Assembly: GCF_001277215.2 (NCBI RefSeq)
Contig: NZ_CP013942.1
Location: forward strand, 1-52,622
DNA length: 52,622 nt
Reading direction: 5' to 3'
DNA from: Cronobacter malonaticus LMG 23826
GTDB lineage: Bacteria > Pseudomonadota > Gammaproteobacteria > Enterobacterales > Enterobacteriaceae
Shown: positions 46,469 through 52,622 of the stretch, piece after piece
How positions within the stretch are numbered: the first letter of the stretch is position 1
How the letters are laid out: every line of letters starts with the position of its first letter
Notes under the pieces: generated by a model
Seen by the model: only the letters and a program-made list of their open reading frames with translations
Database searches by the model: none
Told to the model about the DNA's origin: nothing
Made by a program: the position numbers and the translations under genes

Positions 46469-47936
46469 CAAACCTTCCAGACGCCCTTTCTCACTCGCTC
46501 TGCGGCTGACCTTTTTTATCAGCCTGTCCACGATACTGGCTTTTATCGCCTTCACCTGGTTTATGCTGCATTCTGTTGAAAATCATTTTGCCGAGCAGGA
46601 TGTCAGCGATCTTCAACAAATCAGCACCACACTGAACCGTATACTGCAGTCCCCGGTGGATCCGGATGATAAAAAAATAAGCAAAATAAAGGAATCAATT
46701 GCCAGCTACCGCAACGTTGCCCTTTTGCTCCTCAATCCCAGGGGTGAAGTGCTCTTTAGCTCAGCTCAGGGGGCGGCACTACGCCCGGCAGTGAATTCAG
46801 CAGATTTTAGCGAGCACAGCCGCGCACGGGATGTCTTTCTCTGGACGGTGGAGGATCCTGCGGGACCGATGGATACCGGGTCCGAAATGAAGATGGAAAC
46901 ATACAGGATTATCGCCTCCTCTGGTCAGGCGATATTTCAGGGCAAACAGCAGAACTATGTCATGCTGACTGGCCTATCCATTAATTTCCATCTCCATTAC
47001 CTCGATGCGCTGAAAAAGAACCTGATTGCGATTGCCGTCGTGATAAGCCTGTTGATTGTTCTGATCATTCGAATCGCTGTCCGTCAGGGGCACCTGCCCC
47101 TTCGTAATGTCAGCAATGCCATTAAAAACATCACCTCCGAGAATCTTGATGCGCGACTGGAACCGACACGCGTTCCCATTGAGCTGGAGCAACTGGTTAT
47201 CTCGTTCAATCATATGATTGGAAAGATTGAGGATGTCTTTACCCGCCAGGCCAATTTCTCTGCCGATATCGCGCATGAGATCAGAACGCCCATCACCAAT
47301 CTGGTGACGCAGACTGAAATCGCACTGAGTCAGGATCGAACACAGAGGGAACTTGAGGATGTCCTCTATTCCAGTCTTGAAGAGTATAACCGGATGACCA
47401 AAATGGTCAGCGATATGCTGTTCCTGGCACAGGCAGATAATAATCAGCTGATACCTGACAGGGTCATGTTTGACCTCAGAGCGGAAGTCATGAAAGTCTT
47501 CGAGTTTTTCGAAGCCTGGGCCGAAGAACGCAATATCACGCTCAAATTTAACGGGATGCCCTGCCTGGTTGAGGGAGATCCACAAATGTTCAGAAGGGCG
47601 ATCAATAATCTGTTATCCAATGCCCTGCGTTATACCCCGGAGGGACAGGCAATCACCGTCTCAATAAGAGAGCAGGAGAGCTTTTTTGACCTTGTGATTG
47701 AAAATCCGGGGAAACCAATCCCTGAAGAGCATTTATCAAGGCTGTTTGACCGTTTTTATCGGGTAGATCCGTCCAGACAACGAAAAGGAGAAGGCAGCGG
47801 CATCGGCCTTGCGATTGTGAAGTCCATCGTGGAAGCACATCACGGAAGAGTGCAGGTGGAATCGGACGTACGTTCAACTCGTTTTATCCTATCCGTGCCC
47901 AGACTGGAGAAAATGATTCCGGAAACCCAGTACTGA
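46461..47936 (+). CDS. silS: SilS, silver/copper sensor kinase
   Basis: The 491-residue membrane kinase (CusS homologue) has two helices (about residues 14-33 and 190-208), a periplasmic sensor, HAMP, H272 in [13 protein letters not shown] box [10 protein letters not shown] and G box GSGIGLAIV. It detects periplasmic Ag(I)/Cu(I) and phosphorylates SilR. Confidence 0.96.
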   Translation: MHSKPSRRPFSLALRLTFFISLSTILAFIAFTWFMLHSVENHFAEQDVSDLQQISTTLNRILQSPVDPDDKKISKIKESIASYRNVALLLLNPRGEVLFSSAQGAALRPAVNSADFSEHSRARDVFLWTVEDPAGPMDTGSEMKMETYRIIASSGQAIFQGKQQNYVMLTGLSINFHLHYLDALKKNLIAIAVVISLLIVLIIRIAVRQGHLPLRNVSNAIKNITSENLDARLEPTRVPIELEQLVISFNHMIGKIEDVFTRQANFSADIAHEIRTPITNLVTQTEIALSQDRTQRELEDVLYSSLEEYNRMTKMVSDMLFLAQADNNQLIPDRVMFDLRAEVMKVFEFFEAWAEERNITLKFNGMPCLVEGDPQMFRRAINNLLSNALRYTPEGQAITVSIREQESFFDLVIENPGKPIPEEHLSRLFDRFYRVDPSRQRKGEGSGIGLAIVKSIVEAHHGRVQVESDVRSTRFILSVPRLEKMIPETQY

Positions 47937-47949
47937 GAATAAAGATTTA

Positions 47950-47967
47950 AATGACAAAGATGTCATT
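47950..47967. promoter_or_regulatory. SilR box upstream of silE
   Basis: AATGACA-AAGA-TGTCATT has half-sites identical to the silC/silR box. It lies about 215 bp before the silE start, so silE probably has its own SilR-controlled promoter and a long leader. Confidence 0.82.
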
Positions 47968-48181
47968 AGCCTGTCATGCAGCAAACAGAAGCCATTCGAT
48001 ATAATTAGTGCAACTTATCAGGAAGGCATTATTACTTCATCCATACACGGCATCAGCACAAGCCAGGAGTTGTATTAAAGCCTCATCCCGGCGGAATAAG
48101 GTCTGTAGAGTTGTCAGTTGTACTACTGAGGACACAGATCGAAATTCACGGACATCACTAATTCAGAAATGGAGAGTTACC

Positions 48182-48613
48182 ATGAAAAATATCGTCTTAG
48201 CATCAGTGTTAGGTTTGAGCTTAATTTCTACGGCCTGGGCCACTGAAACTGTAAATATCCATGAGCGTGTCAATAATGCTCAGGCTCCGGCCCATCAGAT
48301 GCAGTCTTCTTCAACTCCAGCCGCCATCCAGGGGGCAGCTCCACGGATGGCCGGTATGGATCAGCATGAACAGGCTATTATTGTTCATGAAACCATGAAC
48401 AATGGTTCAGCAGATGCACATAAAAAAATGGCGGAAAGTCATCAGAAGATGATGGGAGCTGGCACCGTTAACGCTTCCCGTCCGGCGACTTCGTTTGCGG
48501 CGATGAATGAACATGAAAGAGCAGCTGTTGCCCATGAATTTACGAATAACGGTCAGTCCGGCCCCCATCAGGCTATGGCTGATGCACACCGCCGCATGAT
48601 CAATGCGGGCTGA
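48182..48613 (+). CDS. silE: SilE, periplasmic silver-binding protein
   Basis: The 143-residue protein has a signal peptide (MKNIVLASVLGLSLISTAWA) and the SilE repeats with His/Met pairs: NIHERVNNAQAPAHQMQ, MNNGSADAHKKMAESHQKM, AAMNEHERAAVAHEF. It is disordered until it binds several Ag(I) ions. ATG 48182 starts the signal; the open frame upstream (48008-48181) is leader sequence. It has its own SilR box and terminator. Confidence 0.97.
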   Translation: MKNIVLASVLGLSLISTAWATETVNIHERVNNAQAPAHQMQSSSTPAAIQGAAPRMAGMDQHEQAIIVHETMNNGSADAHKKMAESHQKMMGAGTVNASRPATSFAAMNEHERAAVAHEFTNNGQSGPHQAMADAHRRMINAG

Positions 48614-48687
48614 TGACAACTGAAGTTTCCGTGCGGTTACCCTTTCCTTGATAGATTGTCCCTTATACGGATATGTTGTTATTTTTT

Positions 48688-48709
48688 GCCCCCTTCAGGG
48701 GGCTTTTTT
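48688..48709 (+). terminator. silE terminator
   Basis: GCCCCC (48688-48693), TTCA, GGGGGC (48698-48703), then six T. An AT-rich tract before it could make it bidirectional. Confidence 0.9.
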
Positions 48710-48758
48710 GTCTGACTCAGCTAAACTTATCCGGTAACCATCTGAAAGGGTTTATTAT

Positions 48759-49109
48759 ATGAAAATCACAAATTCGCTTTTTGTTATACTGATGTTATCC
48801 CTGCCAGCGATTTCCGCAGAACATTCAGAAATGAAAATGTCAGATATATCCTCATCGGCATCGTCACAGGAATATATGTCCGGCATGAAAGGTATGCATG
48901 ACAAAATGATGGCCGCTGTAAAAGAGTCCGATCCCGACAAGGCTTTTGCGAAAGGCATGGTAGCACACCATGAAGGGGCAATAGCAATGGCTGAGACCGA
49001 GCTAAAATACGGAAAAGATCCGGAAATGAGAAAGCTCGCGCAGGACATCATTAAAGCTCAAAAAGGTGAAATTGAGCAGATGAATAAATGGCTTGGTAAT
49101 CAAAAATAA
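48759..49109 (+). CDS. DUF305 periplasmic protein (CopM-like)
   Basis: The 116-residue protein has a signal peptide (ILMLSLPAISA) and the DUF305 core: FAKGMVAHHEGAIAMAE and AQDIIKAQKGEIEQMNKWL. DUF305 proteins such as CopM bind copper or silver with the His/Met pairs. It stands directly after silE with its own terminator and probably adds periplasmic metal binding. Not named in the classic sil map. Confidence 0.85.
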   Translation: MKITNSLFVILMLSLPAISAEHSEMKMSDISSSASSQEYMSGMKGMHDKMMAAVKESDPDKAFAKGMVAHHEGAIAMAETELKYGKDPEMRKLAQDIIKAQKGEIEQMNKWLGNQK

Positions 49110-49187
49110 TGATTGCGGAAATAATATATTGCGCGTACAGTCAGAGTGTTCCCGGGCACGGGAACCTGTTAATCGTTAATTAATCAA

Positions 49188-49210
49188 AACCCGATTCATT
49201 TCGGGTTTTT
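49188..49210 (+). terminator. Terminator after the DUF305 gene
   Basis: AACCCGA (49188-49194) pairs with TCGGGTT (49201-49207), followed by more T. A second hairpin, GTTCCCG-GGCA-CGGGAAC, lies just before it at 49148-49165. Confidence 0.82.
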
Positions 49211-49515
49211 CCTTTTACCCCCCCAACGCATGCACTGCACCGAGTGAAATTCACCTGAGCCAATTCTGCTTGCTTATTATTTCGATGGGAATTGCTGATT
49301 TTAATTAAGTCTATGTTTTAAAGGTGTTTCTCATGCCTGGGTTTGGCAGGGGTTCGTCCTGTTCTCTGGTCATGCGCAATGGCAATTCGCAGTCAGGGCT
49401 CAAGACTACTTTTACCTCTTTTTTAACAGAAAGTTTCTGGACCCGATACTTGCCGGAAACATCATCTGCTGTTCATCCCGACCAATAAAACGAAGGTATC
49501 ACTCTCGTTTGAATC
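49211..49515. other. Gap at right edge of the metal island, no gene
   Basis: No coding frame is supported. Near its right end the string CGACCAATAAAA (near 49479) reappears at about 50680 on the other side of the HNH gene. It may be island-border or mobile-element debris. Confidence 0.35.
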
Positions 49516-50430
49516 TCACTTACTTTCCATTTTGTAATAAAGAATCAAGTTTTCCAGTGATATATCAATACCAACTTTTTTTAATAACCTTTTTCGCGCA
49601 GTGTATATTTCTTTCAGCATATCTTCATAACCCTGACCAAGGTGAATTTGTTTATGGCAATTGCAACACAGAGATATGATATTTTCTTCAACATCAAGAG
49701 ATGTGTCAAAAGCATCTTGCCTGGACATAGGTACAATGTGATGAGGTTCTGTGTAATTTAAGGATGAATTTCGCCTTCTGAATGTTGGGTGGTCACTATC
49801 GACTTCACATCTGTAACCTGCTTTATTCAGCGCATTTTGGGATACGCCTTTACTCCTGGGATACGAGAGGCCATTTTTTACTTCTATTGCATTTTTCTTT
49901 GGTTTGGCTTCCCCTGTATATTCAAACGTCTGAACGTTGTCAAAGATATTGCTTTTCTCTATGGCATTGATCAACTCATCGTCAGAGTAATACTCACTGC
50001 TGGCCATTTCTGTTGTACCAAAAAAATCCAGTTCGTTAATTGCCTGAACAAGTTCCTCACGAATTGTCCATAAGTTTCTTTTGGGTTTTCCGCCGATTTC
50101 TTTACTCTTCATTACGGTAATGAATTTTGTACCGGATGCGATATTTCCGACACCTTTAACCTCGAATCTACCAAGTTCTTTTTGAACTCTGCCACCCAGT
50201 CCGTTTATGACTCCATTAGCACTCATGCTGTGCAGGTCGTACTTCTTACCAATATCGAAGCATGTGCAGGAATGATTTGGCTCAATAAACCATTTTTTTA
50301 ACGCTGCAATACTTTTTGTGTCAAAAACTTTATCATTTGTTAATAAAGTTTTCCATTCTTCCACACTGATATCAATGTCACAGACATACTCTCCATCAAT
50401 CACTTCGCATATTTTTTTAATCACATTCAT
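49516..50430 (-). CDS. HNH endonuclease family protein
   Basis: The 304-residue protein ends with an HNH nuclease domain: GYRCEVDSDHPTF, EPHHIVPMS (general base His) and NIISLCCNCHKQIH (the last His and the CxxC zinc knuckle). The N-terminal 190 residues have no domain I recognise; WKTLLTNDKVF and FTSIAALKKW-like helices may recognise the target. It is much more AT-rich than its surroundings, a sign of transfer. Such stand-alone HNH proteins can be restriction enzymes, but no methyltransferase lies nearby. Confidence 0.85.
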   Translation of the reverse strand: MNVIKKICEVIDGEYVCDIDISVEEWKTLLTNDKVFDTKSIAALKKWFIEPNHSCTCFDIGKKYDLHSMSANGVINGLGGRVQKELGRFEVKGVGNIASGTKFITVMKSKEIGGKPKRNLWTIREELVQAINELDFFGTTEMASSEYYSDDELINAIEKSNIFDNVQTFEYTGEAKPKKNAIEVKNGLSYPRSKGVSQNALNKAGYRCEVDSDHPTFRRRNSSLNYTEPHHIVPMSRQDAFDTSLDVEENIISLCCNCHKQIHLGQGYEDMLKEIYTARKRLLKKVGIDISLENLILYYKMESK

Positions 50431-50915
50431 TCCCCTGTTATACAGATAGTCATAATGAAAATATAAAGCTCGCTAACCGGTATGGTTGCGTAAGGACCGT
50501 AGTCTCTCAGAGACCGTGCTTTCTTTTTTTTCAGGCCTGGACACTAAAGGGTCTGTTGCACCCCGAAAAAATTTGTTGCGGGGATTGCTCATTGAGATGA
50601 GCCTCTGCTCGATCATACCAGATCAGCAGGCTGCCCCCAATGCTATGGCTTCTTAGTTTGGCCATTATCCGGCCTTCCTCACGACCAATAAAATAGAGAC
50701 ATTACCCGTGACGCTGCCACCGTCTCAGCCCGGAACGATCAGTGAGCGCTTCTGATGACCTTCGGTTTTTTTAACGAAGCGGGTGGGATACGGTTTGTTG
50801 CTGAAATCTTAATAATAACCAACAACTGATGCTAATTTCGCACTTTTAACATATATGAATATAAATGTTATGAATAATTGCATTTACAGGAAATATCATG
50901 CGTTTTGTCATCCGG

Positions 50916-50941
50916 GATCCGAAAAAAGGCAGAGACGGATC
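50916..50941 (+). repeat. 26-bp dyad element, copy 2
   Basis: It begins GATCCGAAAAAAGG and ends CGGATC; three differences from 20743-20768. Here it also lies within a short frame (IRDPKKGRDGSG) just ahead of an extended -10 promoter. Confidence 0.7.
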
Positions 50942-50962
50942 AGGGCGATTTTCTGCGCAGAT

Positions 50963-50994
50963 TTGTGAAATGAAAACAAAAAATATGCTATAAT
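50963..50994 (+). promoter_or_regulatory. Extended -10 promoter
   Basis: TTGTGA (50963-50968) and TATAAT (50989-50994) preceded by TGC make a consensus extended -10 promoter; the 20-bp spacing is long, so the -35 may not count. It points toward the gene at 51244 across a leader of about 240 bases. Confidence 0.55.
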
Positions 50995-51243
50995 ATAATA
51001 AGTTAGATTCGGATCCCTCTCCTCATTCCAGACCGGTCTGACAGAGCAGTCCGGATAATCCTTTCCTCACCATTTCCGGAAATGCTGTTATTATTGTTTT
51101 TTCGGAAGTGAAGGAACGCTGTGCCCGGTAATTGCGGAGTGTGATTGTTATCTGGCTATTCACTTCATGCGGGGAATGGAATGTCCCGTGAGTGATGATA
51201 AATAAATAGAACTAATAGCCATCAAATAATAAGGAGATTGATT

Positions 51244-51576
51244 ATGACTATAACGAAATTATGGGCATGCCAGTCATGCAAGGTCTGTGACGTCCCGAAG
51301 AATATTTTTGGAACGTTGTTGTGTGTGTATGAGTATCTGACCAGTAAACCAGGTTCAAATCCGAAAATGTGGTTCAAGGGGCATTCGCCACAATACCGCG
51401 AATTGATTTCATATAGCGGGAAGGTGATTGCCATCTGGCATTCCTCGCAGAACGTCTGGCGTGAACGTACTGACCAGGATTGTGTTGAGGACTGGGACGA
51501 TTACGAGTATGAGACCGGTAATCACTTCATTGCTGACGAAGCGGCAGCGTTTCAGCTTTCATTGATATACCCATAA
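51244..51576 (+). CDS. Uncharacterised 110-residue protein with N-terminal Cys cluster
   Basis: AAGGAG (51231-51236) lies 7 bases before ATG 51244. The protein has C8, C11 and C14 (ACQSCKVCD) and two WHSS/NVW-type aromatic stretches, then an acidic region (DWDDYEYETG). A metal site is possible. I know no family. It is followed after 69 bp by another unknown gene on the same strand. Confidence 0.65.
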   Translation: MTITKLWACQSCKVCDVPKNIFGTLLCVYEYLTSKPGSNPKMWFKGHSPQYRELISYSGKVIAIWHSSQNVWRERTDQDCVEDWDDYEYETGNHFIADEAAAFQLSLIYP

Positions 51577-51645
51577 CCTCCTGACTGTATTCATTACCGA
51601 AGCAACACAGACATGGGCGGCGGGATTTCCCAATAAGGAACAAAC

Positions 51646-52380
51646 ATGGCTGACTGGTTTATTGCGACCGAAGGCGTGAAGGTGGTGAAGGACAGCGGCA
51701 GCCTGTGGCCGCAGATCATTACTGCGGTTTCATCGATTGGTGCCGCACTGGGTGGTGTTAGTCTCACCCATCACTTTACCCGAAAGCGCGAGGAAAGGGC
51801 TACTGCAGCTAAGCAGGACAGTGAACAACTATTCATTGCCACGGAGCTGGTCTTCCTGCTGGAGCAGTTTGCAGATGGATGCGCAGCCGTAGTTATTGAC
51901 AGTGGTTATGTAAACCAGGACGGGATAACAGTTCCGTTAACCACTCTTCCTAATATCGATTATTCTGCGGTCTCCGGTGACTGGCGGGTGCTTCCGTCAA
52001 AATTAATGTACCGTATCCGGGAGTTGCCGGTTCTGAAAGTACAAGCAGATCGGGCCATCAACAACACTGAGGCATCTCCACCGGATTACGACGCGTTTTT
52101 TGACGCTCGCCAGTACGAATATACTCGTCTTGGCCTAAAAGCTATCATTCAGGCCCGGCGCTTGCGGCGGTTTGCGAATCTGCCTGATACCCGCCTTGAT
52201 GCCACACCCTGGTCGGCACAGCCTACACTCTGGAATTCTTGGCGTCAGGAAATGCACCGACGTCATATACAGGCCAAGCTTTATGCACAACAGCTGGCAA
52301 CCTTCAGGATAATTAAGCAGAACCATCAGGGCGAATGTAACCATGAATATGGCAGACCTGATGACAATTCTGTCAGTTAG
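51646..52380 (+). CDS. Uncharacterised protein with one N-terminal membrane helix
   Basis: The 244-residue protein has one hydrophobic segment at about residues 22-42 (LWPQIITAVSSIGAALGGVSL), followed by a basic stretch (HHFTRKREERATAAKQ) and a helical cytoplasmic domain with DAFFDARQYEYTRLGLKAII and RRLRRFANLPD. Such proteins of one helix plus coiled domain are often phage or mobile-element encoded. Ribosome site AAGGA about 7 bases upstream. No family recognised. Confidence 0.65.
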   Translation: MADWFIATEGVKVVKDSGSLWPQIITAVSSIGAALGGVSLTHHFTRKREERATAAKQDSEQLFIATELVFLLEQFADGCAAVVIDSGYVNQDGITVPLTTLPNIDYSAVSGDWRVLPSKLMYRIRELPVLKVQADRAINNTEASPPDYDAFFDARQYEYTRLGLKAIIQARRLRRFANLPDTRLDATPWSAQPTLWNSWRQEMHRRHIQAKLYAQQLATFRIIKQNHQGECNHEYGRPDDNSVS

Positions 52381-52424
52381 AATCGTCCGTTCCACTTCAG
52401 TTACCATTGGGATCATAAAAGACC

Positions 52425-52565
52425 ATGGCTGAGCTCCTTTTCGCGACACCGCGCTCCCGTCTCAATGAAACGGCCTGGTCGGTACTATCCGTGATGCTGA
52501 ACGTTCTGCGTTGTGAACGAAAACAAAGACGCAGTGAACCTGAAGAAAACGATTTCATCCTCTGA
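52425..52565 (+). CDS. Small 46-residue protein at right edge
   Basis: The frame MAELLFATPRSRLNETAWS ends EENDFIL. Its upstream DNA (ACCATTGGGATCAT) resembles that before the window end (ACCATCGGGATAAT), where the first gene would start if the window is circular. The two N-termini also look alike (TPRSRLNETAW and EPRYRDDENAW). No strong ribosome site. Possibly a truncated copy of the same gene start. Confidence 0.45.
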   Translation: MAELLFATPRSRLNETAWSVLSVMLNVLRCERKQRRSEPEENDFIL

Positions 52566-52622
52566 CGTAATTAAAAACCCTTCCATATGCCACATCAAAG
52601 ACCATCGGGATAATATTGCCCA

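Larger units (their letters stand above)
50431..51243. other. Noncoding region between HNH gene and unknown gene, with a promoter and a dyad element
   Basis: It contains a near-palindrome GTCTCTCAGAGAC (50499-50511), the second copy of the 26-bp dyad (50916-50941), a 31-codon frame from 50899 with AGGAA ahead of it, and a strong promoter-like site at 50963-50994. No larger gene is supported. Confidence 0.5.

Noticed and set aside
50553..50567. GGGTCTGTTGCA string resembling an IS6-family inverted repeat end
   Set aside because: No matching second end and no transposase nearby.
1..52622. CRISPR arrays, tRNA or rRNA genes, complete insertion sequences
   Set aside because: No regularly spaced repeat array, cloverleaf gene, rRNA stretch or intact transposase was found.

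Overview
The window looks like part, or possibly all, of an IncF-type multireplicon plasmid from the Enterobacteriaceae. It carries a RepFIB-family Rep with iterons, a second RepA of the IncFII/I-complex type with an antisense-RNA locus, a ParFG partition system, hok/mok, vapBC, F-type pif genes and the arsenic, copper and silver loci typical of Enterobacter/Klebsiella plasmids. The host genus is an inference; no chromosomal gene, tRNA, rRNA or CRISPR array was seen.

Layout. Bases 1-4600 hold a GNAT-like gene, a ResD-type tyrosine recombinase, RepFIB with iterons on both sides, and parFG with its ACTC/GAGT boxes. Bases 4600-7560 hold hok/mok and a wrecked F-type transfer start (traM fused to traA, cut-off traL). 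Bases 8100-9330 are the second replicon: antisense RNA hairpin, leader peptide, repA and oriR. Bases 9850-12600 are a little-known accessory block: an 87-bp element present twice around a DUF4225 gene and a convergent small membrane protein, a tiny Gly/Ser/Pro-rich protein, and a DUF4145 protein. Bases 12790-17230 hold traX, two unknown genes, vapBC and a possible papain-like enzyme. Bases 17299-20660 are pifCA (phage exclusion). Bases 20840-25250 are arsRDABC, followed to 27600 by a graveyard of broken genes (two GNATs, an arsA 3' end, an aquaporin end, parDE). Bases 27760-48710 are the copper/silver island in the order pcoE-S-R-D-C-B-A, pcoE-like, M23, DUF2933, silP, silG, silA, silB, silF, silC, then silR, silS, silE. 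After it come a DUF305 protein, an AT-rich HNH endonuclease gene and three unknown genes.

How it works together. Copy number is set by iterons (RepFIB) and by antisense RNA plus leader-peptide coupling (RepA). Retention relies on ParFG, ResD, Hok/Mok and VapBC. SilRS and PcoRS sense periplasmic metal and act on palindromic 7-4-7 boxes. SilABC is the RND efflux pump, SilP the P1B ATPase, PcoA/B the oxidase pair, and SilE, PcoE, SilF, PcoC and DUF305 are periplasmic binders. ArsRDABC senses, chaperones, pumps and reduces arsenic. Self-transfer is probably lost because the tra operon survives only as fragments.

The least explained parts are the paired 87-bp elements with a conserved stem and variable centre, the DUF4225/membrane-protein pair they bracket, the small genes around 11.5 kb and 14.2 kb, and the unknown genes at the right edge. 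Several single-base frameshifts lie at homopolymers, so sequencing error must be excluded before they are read as biology. The last base (A) and first two bases (TG) would form the start codon of the first gene, which suggests the window may close into a circle of about 52.6 kb.
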